Assembly: GCF_007860185.1 (NCBI RefSeq)
Contig: NZ_SJPY01000001.1
Coordinates: 1,405,253-1,469,252 of the forward strand
Length of the DNA stretch: 64,000 bases
From: Novipirellula aureliae
GTDB taxonomy: Bacteria > Planctomycetota > Planctomycetia > Pirellulales > Pirellulaceae
Direction of reading: 5' to 3'
The notes beneath the pieces were generated by a model. That model was not told the origin of the DNA, did not search any database, and saw nothing but the letters and a program-made list of their open reading frames with translations. Made by a program: the position numbers and the translations under genes. Below are positions 8,871 through 18,090 of the stretch, piece after piece; position 1 is the stretch's first letter; each line of letters opens with the position of its first letter.

Positions 8871-11162
8871 CTATCGGACGATCCTCCAACAGCGGTGGAT
8901 GCGTCGGTTGCGAAAATCCTCTGGCACGGTTTGGCTCGAAATCTCATGGACCTGAGCAACGGGTAACACTTGAGGATCAAACTTGAATTGACGGAAATTG
9001 GTTGAGAAATAGATGACGCCTCCCTTTCGCACGAGTGGCAAAAGATCAAGCAACAGCAAGATCGCATCCTTTTGAACATCCCAATCGTTTTCGGTCCGTT
9101 TGCTGTTGGAAAATGTTGGCGGGTCAAAGACAACCAAATCATACTTTTCACCCGCTGGATGCTCACGGACAAACGTTTGAGCATCTTCCGAAACGTAGCG
9201 GTGCTCGTTACCAGAGAAACCGTTTAGCCGCATGTTCTGCCAGGCCCAATCAAGATAGTTCTTCGACAGATCCACACTGAGGGTTGTCTTTGCTCCACCA
9301 GCAGCGGCATATACCGAAAAGGCACCGGTGTAGGCAAACAGATTTAAAAAGTGTTTGCCCTCGGCTGCCTCGCGAACCATTTGACGAGTTGTCCGGTGAT
9401 CCAAGAAGAGCCCGGTATCGACATAGTCCGACAAGTTAACGAGGAACTTTAAACCGCCTTCGCTGACTTCGATTAGCTCGTTGGTTTGATCGACTTTCTG
9501 ATGCTGTGTTTTGCCACGTTGTCGACCTCGCCGTTTGAAATAGATGTTTTGCTTGGCAACGTCGAGAGTCTTACCAGCGGTCTCGGCCATCAGATCAAGC
9601 CAATTGGCATGTTCCGCAGGAGTGCGATCATGCGGTCGGTCGTATTCGGTGATATGTAGATTGTCTTCGTAGCGGTCCACCACCAAAGGAATCTCAGGAA
9701 TGTCACGCTCGTATAGTCGAAAACAGGTAATTCCACGCCGCGTCGGCCAGCGTCGCAAGTGCTTGGCTCGCTTTTGTAAGCGGCGAGCAAACAAATCGGC
9801 TTGCTCGAGTCCCTTGTCCGATAGATGTCCAAAAGCAGGAATCCCCGATGCATGAACATACGGCTTCGCTTCCGTCTTTGCTGAGCGTGTCTCGGGCTCG
9901 GCCTCCCTCGATGCTTCGTTCAGAATCTCGGCTTCTACAACAGGCTCACTGCTAACAGGCTCACTGCTAACAGGCCCGTTAATAACCGGCTTAGGACCAT
10001 GGAATTGATAGTAGGTACACTCGATACGTCCGTTGTACAACTTTCGTCGTCGGTCTGCCGAGCGACCGACGACTCGCTCGAAGTGTGGATAGGCCGTCAG
10101 GATGAAATGGGACCAAGTCGGCAACTTCCTCAGCACGTCGGGCATCGAGGCATAGACCGCGTCAAGTTCACGCTGCTCATGAACGTTTTCGCTGCCGATG
10201 CGAAGCCCATACGGCGGATTGGTGATCACACATCCAAATCGACGTTTGCTGGTCACTTCACTCATGGGCTGAGCATGAAAGTGAATATCGTTGGCGACGT
10301 CTGCTCGCTCTGCATTTTCGCGTGCGCTACGCAAAACCCGGTCGTCAATATCCGAGCCGATGATTCGTTCTTCGAGCGGCGGCAAGATCGCAGCTTCGGC
10401 CTTCGCACGCGTGTCTTGCCATAGCTCTGCTGAGAATTGTGGCCACGCCTGGCAAGAAAACTCGCGTCGAAGCCCAGGAGCAATATTGCGTGCTATCCGA
10501 GCGGCCTCGATCGGAATCGTACCACTACCACAAAACGGATCGATCATCGGTTTGCCCGCTTTGTAGTAGCTAAGCATGACCAATGCGGACGCCAACGTCT
10601 CTTTCAGGGGCGCTTGGGAGACGTGTGTCCGATAACCTCGGCGGTGCAAACTGCGCCCCGTCGTGTCGATCGTCAACGTCGCAGTGTCCTTCAAAATTGC
10701 CACATCGACTTTGAATTCGCAGCCCGTTTCCGGCAATTCCTGGCATTGATGGTCTCGCTTGAGTGCATCAACGATCGCCCGTTTCACCGTCCGTTGGCAC
10801 GCCGGGACACTCGTCAGTGTCGACTTGACCGACCGGCCGGTCACGGGGAAAGCCGAATCGGCTGGAATGATTTTTGCCCACTCAATACTGCGAGTGGTTT
10901 CAAACAATGCATCAAAATCGGCGGCAGGAAAATCGGCAACACGAATCAAGATTCGGTCCGCGCATCGCAGCCATAAATTGGCTCGACAAATCGTTTCGAG
11001 CGAACCGGCAAAATGAACTCGCCCAGGTTCGCCGATTTTCGCTTCGATATCGAGTGCTTGTAGTTCGCGGCGAACAATCGCCTCGAGTCCGAATGCGCAA
11101 GCGGCAATCAAATCGTAGGAATCGCGATTGTTAGACGCAGCGTTTGGGGTCGAATCAGCCAA
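8871..11162 (-). CDS. rlmL: Bifunctional 23S rRNA methyltransferase RlmKL
   Basis: 763 aa with a TTG start at 11162 (no nearby ATG), against about 700 for E. coli RlmKL. The order is THUMP domain (about 15-165), an RlmL-type N2-guanine methyltransferase with SAM motif MIDPFCGSGTIPIEAA and catalytic CVITNPPYGLRIG, then an RlmK domain with FLNLFAYTGAFSVYAAAGGA and LVVFDPPTFSNSKR. These modify G2445 and G2069 (E. coli numbering) of 23S rRNA. A roughly 45-residue insertion rich in Glu/Val (SSEPVSSEPV) links the halves. It follows adk on the minus strand after a 187-bp gap with no visible feature. Confidence 0.95.
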   Translation of the reverse strand: MADSTPNAASNNRDSYDLIAACAFGLEAIVRRELQALDIEAKIGEPGRVHFAGSLETICRANLWLRCADRILIRVADFPAADFDALFETTRSIEWAKIIPADSAFPVTGRSVKSTLTSVPACQRTVKRAIVDALKRDHQCQELPETGCEFKVDVAILKDTATLTIDTTGRSLHRRGYRTHVSQAPLKETLASALVMLSYYKAGKPMIDPFCGSGTIPIEAARIARNIAPGLRREFSCQAWPQFSAELWQDTRAKAEAAILPPLEERIIGSDIDDRVLRSARENAERADVANDIHFHAQPMSEVTSKRRFGCVITNPPYGLRIGSENVHEQRELDAVYASMPDVLRKLPTWSHFILTAYPHFERVVGRSADRRRKLYNGRIECTYYQFHGPKPVINGPVSSEPVSSEPVVEAEILNEASREAEPETRSAKTEAKPYVHASGIPAFGHLSDKGLEQADLFARRLQKRAKHLRRWPTRRGITCFRLYERDIPEIPLVVDRYEDNLHITEYDRPHDRTPAEHANWLDLMAETAGKTLDVAKQNIYFKRRGRQRGKTQHQKVDQTNELIEVSEGGLKFLVNLSDYVDTGLFLDHRTTRQMVREAAEGKHFLNLFAYTGAFSVYAAAGGAKTTLSVDLSKNYLDWAWQNMRLNGFSGNEHRYVSEDAQTFVREHPAGEKYDLVVFDPPTFSNSKRTENDWDVQKDAILLLLDLLPLVRKGGVIYFSTNFRQFKFDPQVLPVAQVHEISSQTVPEDFRNRRIHRCWRIVR

Positions 11163-11349
11163 CGGGACTCACAAAGAATACAATAGAAAACGGCAAAAGG
11201 TATTTAACCTAGATTACCATTGCCCGCCGAAATGGGATAGCAGAGAAACAGGCCAGAAGAGTGCTTTCAACTTGGCCAATCCAATGGTTCGGGTTCCTGT
11301 ATTTTGACAATCAATCGCTGGTTCTGACCCAAACGAATAACGCAGCGAG

Positions 11350-11931
11350 TCACCTGGGTCTATCCCCACTGTGTCCGAGAACGCAGGCTTTGACCCGCTC
11401 AAAGACGATGTCAGCAGAGGCGGTTGCATCGATCGTTTTGACTATCCCCTTTTCTCCGTAGTACGCTAGCAGCGGAACGGTAACGGTAGAATAGATCTGC
11501 AGACGCGTGCTAATGGCAGAGAGATTGTCGTCGAGGCGATGTTCGACCTTTGCTCGATCGAGCAAACGAGAGACTAGCTCGTCACGATCCACTTCAAGAT
11601 TGATGACCAGATCAATTTGACTATTCTGCGATGCTAGAATTTCATCGAACATCTCGGCTTGCCGCAGTGTTCTGGGGAAACCGTCAAACAAGCATGACTT
11701 GTTGTAATCGATCTCCGCCAAACGCGCGGTAACGATTTCCATGATCAATTCATCAGGAGCGAATCCGCCATCGTCGATGTACCCAGCGATCCGTCTACCA
11801 AGATCGCTGTGGCGGTCAACACTACGAAGCATGTCGCCCGTCGACAAATGAGCGGCATGAAGCAATTTTGCTAACCGCTTGCACTGCGTCCCTTTGCCCG
11901 CACCAGGCGGTCCGATGAATACGATTCGCAT
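11350..11931 (-). CDS. adk: Adenylate kinase
   Basis: 193 aa, ATG at 11931. The Walker A loop FIGPPGAGKGTQCKRLA is at residues 5-21, the AMP-binding STGDMLR follows, and FDGFPRTLRQAEMFDE is the family signature. The LID is of the short form without zinc cysteines. It interconverts ATP + AMP and 2 ADP. Its place directly after secY (51 bp) is the conserved spc-operon arrangement. The following map, infA, rpmJ, rpsM, rpsK, rpoA and rplQ genes are not here; rlmKL takes their place. Confidence 0.95.
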   Translation of the reverse strand: MRIVFIGPPGAGKGTQCKRLAKLLHAAHLSTGDMLRSVDRHSDLGRRIAGYIDDGGFAPDELIMEIVTARLAEIDYNKSCLFDGFPRTLRQAEMFDEILASQNSQIDLVINLEVDRDELVSRLLDRAKVEHRLDDNLSAISTRLQIYSTVTVPLLAYYGEKGIVKTIDATASADIVFERVKACVLGHSGDRPR

Positions 11932-11982
11932 CCGGCAAGCGTCCTTTGCGAAAATAGGTGCGAAACAATCGGAAAGGACGAA

Positions 11983-13383
11983 CTAGACAACGGGAGTCGT
12001 TCCGCCGCCTGCACCTTCCAAGAGTCCGCGATAGTTACGCATCACCAAGTGGGCGTCGATCTTTTGCACCAGGTCAAAGGCAACACTGACAGCAATAAGA
12101 AGCCCCGTGCCTCCGTAAAAACCGGCGATCGAATAAGGTACGCCGAGCGAACCGTAAACAATCGTTGGCACGATGGCGACGATTGACAAGAACGCTGCAC
12201 CGACATACGTAATCCGAACCATTACCTTTTCCAGATAGTCGGTCGTTCGCTTTCCAGGTCGATAACCGGGAATAAACGTCCCACTGTCTCGCAGGTTGTC
12301 CGACATCTCTTTCGGATTGAACGTGATGGCGGTCCAGAAGAAACAGAAGAAGAAGATCAAAGCGACATACAAAAGGTTAAAGATGTAAGACGTCTGATCG
12401 CTCAACGTTAAACTCGACAAGTTCATAAAGTTGAACAAACCGCTGCCGCTCTCAAAACTCGAGGCTAAAAAGCCAAACATAACGCCGGGGATCATCAACA
12501 AACTGCTGGCAAAAATAATCGGCATGACGCCCGCCTGATTGATTCGTAGCGGCAAGTATTGTCGAGTTCCACCGTAGACCCGGCGACCACGCGTGAACTT
12601 AGCCGATTGCGTCGGGATTTTCCGCTGCCCCAGCGTGATAAACACAACCCCGAACACCACACCAACAAACAACAGCACAAGCAAAATCAGCGTTTCAATG
12701 CCAACCTGGCCCCTACTAAGCCCAGTCAGCTCCGTCTTCATGTTACGGATCAATTCGTACAAAGCTTTTGGCATCTGAGCCAAGATGCCTGCCATGATCA
12801 ACAAGCTAATCCCGTTACCAATTCCGTACTCATCGATTTGCTCACCAAGCCACATCAAGAAGACCGTACCGCAAGTCATGACCAACACGGCGACGATTTG
12901 CCAACCGAAAAATAGTCCGGTCGCATCCGAGTTAAGGAAGTTGGGGTTGATGTTTCCGTAGCCGGTATTGCCACCCGACATCAACATGAACTTTAGATAC
13001 ATATAACTTTGCACGACACAAATCAAAACCGTTAAATAACGAGTGTATTCATTCAGTTTTTTGCGGCCTGCTTCGCCTTCCTTCTTCAATTCCTCAAGCG
13101 GCTTGTAAACGCTACCAAGCAATTGAAAAATAATCGATGCCGAGATATAAGGCATGATACCGAGTCCAAAGATGGTTGCTTGCCGCAAATCGCTCGCTGC
13201 AAACACACTCACCTTCTCGAAGAAATCCGCAGCTCCACCACCAACCGCTTCACCCATGTTGGTTGCAATCATCGGCAGTGGAATGTGGAATCCAATCCGA
13301 TACACTGCCAACAAGCCAATGGTCAGCAAAACCTTCTTACGAAGCTCGGGAATCGAAAAAATGATTCGCAATTTCTCAAACAT
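11983..13383 (-). CDS. secY: Protein translocase subunit SecY
   Basis: 466 aa, ATG at 13383, about ten hydrophobic segments. Clear SecY landmarks are GLGIMPYISASIIFQLLGSV (plug and TM2/3 region), TQSAKFTRGRRVYGG on the cytosolic loop, YLPLRINQAGVMPIIFA, and FIPGYRPGKRTTDYL before the last helices. It is the channel of the Sec system. It is separated from rplO by a terminator and a repeat array (498 bp), so it may have its own promoter rather than rely on the ribosomal transcript. Confidence 0.97.
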   Translation of the reverse strand: MFEKLRIIFSIPELRKKVLLTIGLLAVYRIGFHIPLPMIATNMGEAVGGGAADFFEKVSVFAASDLRQATIFGLGIMPYISASIIFQLLGSVYKPLEELKKEGEAGRKKLNEYTRYLTVLICVVQSYMYLKFMLMSGGNTGYGNINPNFLNSDATGLFFGWQIVAVLVMTCGTVFLMWLGEQIDEYGIGNGISLLIMAGILAQMPKALYELIRNMKTELTGLSRGQVGIETLILLVLLFVGVVFGVVFITLGQRKIPTQSAKFTRGRRVYGGTRQYLPLRINQAGVMPIIFASSLLMIPGVMFGFLASSFESGSGLFNFMNLSSLTLSDQTSYIFNLLYVALIFFFCFFWTAITFNPKEMSDNLRDSGTFIPGYRPGKRTTDYLEKVMVRITYVGAAFLSIVAIVPTIVYGSLGVPYSIAGFYGGTGLLIAVSVAFDLVQKIDAHLVMRNYRGLLEGAGGGTTPVV

Positions 13384-13542
13384 ACGTCAAAATTATCTCG
13401 TGCTTAACTGTGCGATTGATGCCGGAAATGCCACAACAAACCGGTTCCCCAAGAGCGGAGTTTACCGTTTCGGTGGGTTTTGAGCGATAGGAATGTCGTC
13501 AATTCGCGGAGGGGTTTTCAATTTATTTTGCATTTAAAACAA

Positions 13543-13570
13543 AAAAGGGTGGATGTTGCCATCCACCCTG
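13543..13570 (-). terminator. Intrinsic terminator between rplO and secY
   Basis: On the minus strand, GGGTGGATG and CATCCACCC pair around a GCAA loop and are followed by TTTTTTGTTTT. It lies downstream of rplO and of the repeat array and 160 bp before secY. Confidence 0.8.
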
Positions 13571-13599
13571 TGGTTTGTTGGAGTCTAGCCTTCAGCCGA

Positions 13600-13876
13600 T
13601 TTAACGTAGCACTAGGTTTTTTAGCCTAGGCCTCTACGGCTACCCGGCTAGAAACGTAGGCTACGAATCGGGTGTGAGTAACTCCCAGGCTAGAAGCCTA
13701 GGCTACGAATTTGGTGTGTCTGACTCCCAGGCTAGAAGCCTAGGCTACGATCGGGTGTGTCTGATTCCCCCAGGCTAGAAGCCTAGGCTACGAATCGGGT
13801 GTGTCTGATTCCCCAGGCTAGAAGCCTAGGCTACGAACTTGTGTGACTGACTCCCAGGCTAGAAGCCTAGGCTACG
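13600..13876 (+). repeat. Tandem array of AGGCT-AGA-AGCCT hairpin repeats
   Basis: Five near-identical copies plus one degenerate copy of CCAGGCTAGAAGCCTAGG with tail CTACGA, spaced 46-49 bp, separated by short variants of ATCGGGTGTGTCTGA. A partly inverted copy starts the array near 13612. It fills most of the rplO-secY spacer and ends 6 bp from the rplO stop. No coding capacity is seen. Confidence 0.92.
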
Positions 13877-13881
13877 GTTCA

Positions 13882-14379
13882 CTATGCCTTGGCCGTCTTC
13901 AGCTTCGCAACTCGCTCGGCTGGCGTTTGCTTTGGTGCGAGCTTGTTAACCGTTCCACCAGCCGCAGTGATTTTCTGTTCAGCCGATTTACTGAAACGAT
14001 GCGCTGAAACGGTTAGCTTCTTCGTCAATTCGCCGTCTCCGAGAATCTTGACCTCATCGAAGTTGCCCTTGGCCAAATCTTTTTCAGCAAGCAGTTCCAA
14101 TGTGATTTCCGAACCGTCTTCGAACGTCTCGTTCAATTTGCCGACATTGACGGCAAACACATCCACCGACCATTTGTTGTTAAAACCACGCTTCGGGACA
14201 CGGCGAAACATTGGCATCGCCCCACCTTGGAAGTTTGGTTTTCGGCTATAGCCGCTACGACTTTTGTGACCCTTGTGCCCACGACCCGATGTCTTACCGG
14301 TACCGCTACCGACACCACGGCCGATTCGTTTACGTTTGCGGTGCTTGGTTATCCCGCGATGGATGTCGTTAAGGTTCAT
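13882..14379 (-). CDS. rplO: Large ribosomal subunit protein uL15
   Basis: 165 aa, ATG at 14379. N-terminal [20 protein letters not shown] and [20 protein letters not shown] are the L15 signature, with [11 protein letters not shown] following. It follows rpsE directly: rpmD (uL30), normally between them, cannot fit in the 117-bp gap. Confidence 0.97.
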   Translation of the reverse strand: MNLNDIHRGITKHRKRKRIGRGVGSGTGKTSGRGHKGHKSRSGYSRKPNFQGGAMPMFRRVPKRGFNNKWSVDVFAVNVGKLNETFEDGSEITLELLAEKDLAKGNFDEVKILGDGELTKKLTVSAHRFSKSAEQKITAAGGTVNKLAPKQTPAERVAKLKTAKA

Positions 14380-14424
14380 GACAAAACCTGGATCAATTAC
14401 GTTTGAGTTGTTTATTGTTTGTGT

Positions 14425-14487
14425 GTTGGATCATCAATCGGATCCACTACGTTTTTGGAGGGGATCTTGAACAAGATCCGCTACGCC
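14425..14487 (+). repeat. Two hairpin-CTACG repeats between rpsE and rplO
   Basis: GGATC/GATCC with tail ACTACG, then GGATCTTG-AA-CAAGATCC with tail GCTACG, about 30 bp apart. The second is a variant of the 29-bp element arrayed at 18.5 kb, here in the opposite orientation. Confidence 0.8.
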
Positions 14488-14496
14488 TTCTTGAAA

Positions 14497-15030
14497 CTAC
14501 TTAGCCGTGGTCAGTTCTTCGACTTCTAAACCACGCAAAGCCGCGACTTGCTCGCGAGTACGTAGTTTTGACAATGCGTCGATCGTCGCCTTCACCAAAG
14601 TAACGGGATTATTGGTCCCGTAGGACTTGGTCAAAATATCGTGAACGCCACACGCTTCGCAAACGGCGCGAACGGCTTGACCAGCAATAATACCAGTACC
14701 GGCACCAGCGGGAATGAGCAAAACCTTGGCAGCACCAAAATGTCCCCAAACTTGATGGGGCAGCGTTCCTTCAACAAGTGGCACGTCGATCATCGAACGA
14801 CTGGCTTGCTTCTGCGCTTTCTGAACACTTGGTGGGACTTCATTTGCTTTGCCGTAGCCCCAGCCAACCTTTCCATTGCCGTCGCCGACAACCACCATCG
14901 CTGCGAAACTAAACCGACGACCGCCCTTGACGACTGCGGCACAGCGTTTGATCTTGACGACGCGATCGAGCAAATCACCGAGCGAATTTTCTTCGCCCTT
15001 GTTTCGCTTGTTTCGTTGTGCGTTACTAAT
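14497..15030 (-). CDS. rpsE: Small ribosomal subunit protein uS5, probable ATT start
   Basis: 177 aa from an ATT at 15030. The S5 core is clear: [59 protein letters not shown]. No in-frame ATG or GTG exists before the core. A TTG at 14973 would give a 158-aa protein with no spaced Shine-Dalgarno and a clipped N-terminus. ATT at 15030 has GAGGA 7 nt upstream and adds a basic N-terminal tail ([15 protein letters not shown]), typical of S5. I prefer ATT; a sequencing error or use of TTG is the alternative. Confidence 0.9.
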   Translation of the reverse strand: MSNAQRNKRNKGEENSLGDLLDRVVKIKRCAAVVKGGRRFSFAAMVVVGDGNGKVGWGYGKANEVPPSVQKAQKQASRSMIDVPLVEGTLPHQVWGHFGAAKVLLIPAGAGTGIIAGQAVRAVCEACGVHDILTKSYGTNNPVTLVKATIDALSKLRTREQVAALRGLEVEELTTAK

Positions 15031-15037
15031 GATTCTG

Positions 15038-15042
15038 TCCTC
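15038..15042 (-). promoter_or_regulatory. Shine-Dalgarno site supporting the rpsE ATT start
   Basis: GAGGA on the minus strand, 7 nt before the ATT at 15030. It is one of the better SD matches in the cluster, where most genes have weak ones, and decides the start choice. Confidence 0.6.
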
Positions 15043-15098
15043 GAATGAAAATGTTGTCTTCTCTGTTTCTCTTTGAGAGCAATCGCAGCTGCGAATGC

Positions 15099-15467
15099 CT
15101 ACAATTCTAACCCAGCTTCGCGAGCGGCTTCGGCGAACGCTCTCACACGACCATGATAGCGATTATGACCTCGGTCAAGTTTGACCATCTTGATCCCAGC
15201 TGTCGTGGCACGCTCGGCAATAATCGCACCAAGCTTCGCCGCAGCATCACGGTTGCCACCATATCCAATCTCGTCGCGAACCCCCTTGTCTCGAGTGCTG
15301 GCACTCACCAGCGTCCGACCGGTTTGGTCATCCACCACTTGGCAAGCGAAGTGCTTGAGCGAACGATGCACGCATAAGCGCGGACGCTCCGAAGTGCCAC
15401 GCAATTTATTGCGTACATGGTTGCGACGCCGAATGCGTTTGACTTGCAGCTTTTTGTTCTTATCCAT
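15099..15467 (-). CDS. rplR: Large ribosomal subunit protein uL18
   Basis: 122 aa, ATG at 15467. RRRNHVRNKLRGTSERPRL and the C-terminal FDRG-like LDRGHNRYHGRVRAFAEAAR are L18 hallmarks. It binds 5S rRNA with L5 in the central protuberance. Lies 15 bp after rplF. Confidence 0.97.
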   Translation of the reverse strand: MDKNKKLQVKRIRRRNHVRNKLRGTSERPRLCVHRSLKHFACQVVDDQTGRTLVSASTRDKGVRDEIGYGGNRDAAAKLGAIIAERATTAGIKMVKLDRGHNRYHGRVRAFAEAAREAGLEL

Positions 15468-15482
15468 CTTTTTATTATTCGC

Positions 15483-16028
15483 TTACTTCGTTGCCGACTT
15501 ACCAGGCTTGATCTTGACTTGTTCACCCACATACCGAACGCCTTTGCCCTTGTAAGGCTCTGGCTTCCGCAATGCACGAATCTCGGCTGCAAATTGACCG
15601 ACGGCTTGCTTGTCACAACCCTGAATCACCACGTGGGTTTGATCAGGACAGGTGACATTCAAATCAGCCGGGATCTTACGATGCAGTTCGTTAGCGTAAC
15701 CAACACGTAGTTGCAACGTATCACCACTGATCGCCGCTAAATAACCAACGCCGACGACTTCCAGCTTCTTCTCGTATCCCGCCGTGACTCCCTCAATCAT
15801 ATTCTTCACGATCGAACGGGTAAGCCCGTGCAATTCGCGAGAAGTACGATCCTCACCGCTCCGGCTTACGATCACTTCCGACCCGTCTTCGCTCAAGGCA
15901 ACCGAGATCTCGGGGCGATGTTCGAAACTTAGCTTCCCTTTAGGGCCTTCGACTTCGATCTTACAATCGCTCAGCGATACTTTCGCACCGCTTACGATAG
16001 CGACCGGCTTTTTTCCAATACGACTCAT
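15483..16028 (-). CDS. rplF: Large ribosomal subunit protein uL6
   Basis: 181 aa, ATG at 16028. SRIGKKPVAI at the N-terminus and PEPYKGKGVRYVGEQVKIKPG at the C-terminus are L6 signatures. Standard place between rpsH and rplR. Confidence 0.97.
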   Translation of the reverse strand: MSRIGKKPVAIVSGAKVSLSDCKIEVEGPKGKLSFEHRPEISVALSEDGSEVIVSRSGEDRTSRELHGLTRSIVKNMIEGVTAGYEKKLEVVGVGYLAAISGDTLQLRVGYANELHRKIPADLNVTCPDQTHVVIQGCDKQAVGQFAAEIRALRKPEPYKGKGVRYVGEQVKIKPGKSATK

Positions 16029-16085
16029 GACTTATCTTCGTTATTGCTTGCAGCAGACAGGTTAATTTTCACTCTGAATTTTCGA

Positions 16086-16484
16086 CTACGAAACTTCGCA
16101 AAGCACTTCGCCGCCGACATTATCGCGACGAGCTTCACGATCGCTAATCACGCCATGGCTGCTGCTGATAATACTAATCCCCAGCCCGCCGAGCACCGGA
16201 CGCAATTCATTGCTACGCGTATACAATCGACGACCTGGCTTACTAATCCGCTTGATCGTTTGGATCACGCGCTCGCCATTGGGGCCGTACTTCAATTCCA
16301 AACGAAGTGTTGCCGAAGGGTTTTCCTGGTCGACTTCTTTCCAGTCCCAAATAAAACCTTCTCGCTTGAGCACATCGGCCACGCCACGCTTCACCCGACT
16401 GCTTGGAATATCCACATAGGGTTTTTCCACACGAACCGCATTACGGATCCGAGTCAGCATGTCGGCAATTGGGTCAGTCATCAT
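16086..16484 (-). CDS. rpsH: Small ribosomal subunit protein uS8
   Basis: 132 aa. MMTDPIADMLTRIRNAVR at the N-terminus and GLGISIISSSHGVISDREAR at the C-terminus are diagnostic. Two adjacent ATG codons (16484, 16481) are possible starts. It binds the central domain of 16S rRNA. Confidence 0.97.
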   Translation of the reverse strand: MMTDPIADMLTRIRNAVRVEKPYVDIPSSRVKRGVADVLKREGFIWDWKEVDQENPSATLRLELKYGPNGERVIQTIKRISKPGRRLYTRSNELRPVLGGLGISIISSSHGVISDREARRDNVGGEVLCEVS

Positions 16485-16512
16485 AGTTTGTGTTCTCCCC
16501 TTTCGGGCTCAA

Positions 16513-16698
16513 TTACCAACTTGCCTTGCGAACGCCGGGGATCAACCCAATGTTCGCGTTTTCGCGAAAACAAATTCGGCACAGGCCAAATTTACGATAG
16601 ACGCTGCGTGGTCTTCCACAGAACTTGCAGCGATTCTCTCGCCGAGTGCTAAACTTAGGCTTGCGTTCGGCCTTCGCGATCTTTGATTTACTTGCCAC
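16513..16698 (-). CDS. rpsN: Small ribosomal subunit protein uS14, zinc-binding type
   Basis: 61 aa from a GTG at 16698, exactly the length of the zinc-binding S14 form. Two CxxC pairs ([20 protein letters not shown]) form the zinc site. The frame stays open to 16764, but the extra 22 residues do not match S14, so the GTG is chosen. Confidence 0.93.
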   Translation of the reverse strand: MASKSKIAKAERKPKFSTRRENRCKFCGRPRSVYRKFGLCRICFRENANIGLIPGVRKASW

Positions 16699-16810
16699 GG
16701 TCGATTGTTCCGTCGGTTTAATTCTGAGTTGCTTCGGGTTTCTTGCTTTGGCTAATACAACCAAAACGTTTCTATTTACTTACTAATCCGGGTTGTCACC
16801 GGAACTGCTG

Positions 16811-17386
16811 TTAAGCAGCGTCTTCTTTCTTTGGAATCTGCTTAAACGGCATTCCAAACATTTCCAACAAATCGCGAGCCTCGTCATTCGTCCGAGCCGA
16901 AGTCACGATCGTAATGTTCATGCCTTGCGGACGAGTGAACTTGTCGGGATTCAATTCTGGGAAAACCAACTGCTCGTTCAAGCCCAGCGTATAGTTTCCA
17001 TTGCCATCGAACGCGTTGCGATTGATCCCACGAAAGTCACGGACGCGTGGCAAAACAATCGAAACCAGCCGATCCAAAAACTCATACATCCGCTGACGTC
17101 GCATCGTCACCATGCAACCAATCGGCATCCCTTCGCGAAGCCTAAAACCCGCGATCGATTTACGAGCAACCGTGATAACAGGCTTTTGGCCAGTAATCTG
17201 GGTCATCGCATCAACCGCCAAGTCAAGAATCTTCTTGTCGCCTGTCGCTGCCCCAACACCCATGTTCACCGTGATCTTCTCGATCCGTGGAACCTGGTGA
17301 GGATTCGCGTAGCTATGCTTTTCAACCAACGCCTGGCGTATGGTCTCATCATAGCGAGTTTGCATTCGTGTTTTTGAATCAGCCAT
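16811..17386 (-). CDS. rplE: Large ribosomal subunit protein uL5
   Basis: 191 aa, ATG at 17386. NPHQVPRIEKITVNMGVG and GQKPVITVARKSIAGFRLREG are L5 motifs, with MNITIVTSARTNDEARDLL at the C-terminus. It contacts 5S rRNA. A 263-bp repeat-filled spacer separates it from rplX. Confidence 0.97.
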   Translation of the reverse strand: MADSKTRMQTRYDETIRQALVEKHSYANPHQVPRIEKITVNMGVGAATGDKKILDLAVDAMTQITGQKPVITVARKSIAGFRLREGMPIGCMVTMRRQRMYEFLDRLVSIVLPRVRDFRGINRNAFDGNGNYTLGLNEQLVFPELNPDKFTRPQGMNITIVTSARTNDEARDLLEMFGMPFKQIPKKEDAA

Positions 17387-17426
17387 TTTGGCTCAACTAC
17401 ATCTAAAAGTTTGGACTGTCAAATAT

Positions 17427-17641
17427 GGCGTCTCGGAGAGACGCCGCTACTAAATCGTTATCTCTTTGGCGTCTCGGAGAGACGCCGCTACTAAATTCTT
17501 GTCTCTTTGGCGTCTCGGTGAGACACCGCTACTAAATTCTTATCTCTTTGACGTCTCGGAGAGACGCCGCTACTAAATTCTTGTCTCTTTGGCGTCTCGG
17601 AGAGACGCCGCTACTGGCTTTTGCGTCCCGGAGAGACGCCA
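17427..17641 (+). repeat. Six-copy 41-bp hairpin array between rplX and rplE
   Basis: Units start at 17427, 17468, 17509, 17550, 17591 and about 17622. Each is GGCGTCTC-GGA-GAGACGCC then GCTACTAAAT and a T-rich spacer (TCTTGTCTCTTT). The last copy is truncated. Changes are scattered in arms and spacer and none clearly restores pairing. The units are contiguous with no variable spacers, so this is not a CRISPR array. Confidence 0.95.
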
Positions 17642-17649
17642 AAACGAAA

Positions 17650-17997
17650 TCATTTTACTGCGTGACGACTACGTGCCGGTGCGATCTTGTCAAGAGTTGT
17701 GCCTGACTTTTTCGCAAATCGTTCTTTACTTCCATCTTTCAAAAACCGTACACCAATACGCGTCGGCTTTCCGGTCGTGGGATCGACAAGCATTACGTTG
17801 CTGGCGGAGATCGGCATCTCCTTGTTCAACCGACCACCCTGTGGATTCTTTTGACTCTTGCGAACATGCTTCCAAACACGCCCGGCACCTTCGACGACCA
17901 CCTTATTGTTCTTGCGGTCCACCTTCAAGATCTTGCCTTTATGGCCGATATCGGCTCCGGCAATCACTTGGACTTCATCATCGATTCGGAATTTCAT
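17650..17997 (-). CDS. rplX: Large ribosomal subunit protein uL24
   Basis: 115 aa, ATG at 17997. FRIDDEVQVIAGADIGHKGK is the KOW motif, and ISASNVMLVDPTTGKPTRIG is typical L24. An assembly-initiator protein of the 50S subunit. Stop codon lies 9 bp from the repeat array. Confidence 0.97.
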   Translation of the reverse strand: MKFRIDDEVQVIAGADIGHKGKILKVDRKNNKVVVEGAGRVWKHVRKSQKNPQGGRLNKEMPISASNVMLVDPTTGKPTRIGVRFLKDGSKERFAKKSGTTLDKIAPARSRHAVK

Positions 17998-18090
17998 GGT
18001 CGTCTATGCTTGTGTTCTAAATGTCTTGCTTAATCTGTCAGATCTTTTCTTGGTCTTGCGTAAACGCCTCAGCCTTAACGCTTTGAAAAA

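Noticed and set aside
14973-15030. TTG at 14973 as the rpsE start
   Set aside because: No spaced Shine-Dalgarno and it removes the basic N-terminal tail. ATT at 15030 fits better, although this is not proven.
17427-17641. 41-bp repeats as possible CRISPR or phage attachment array
   Set aside because: No spacers; the same architecture is found singly elsewhere in the window.
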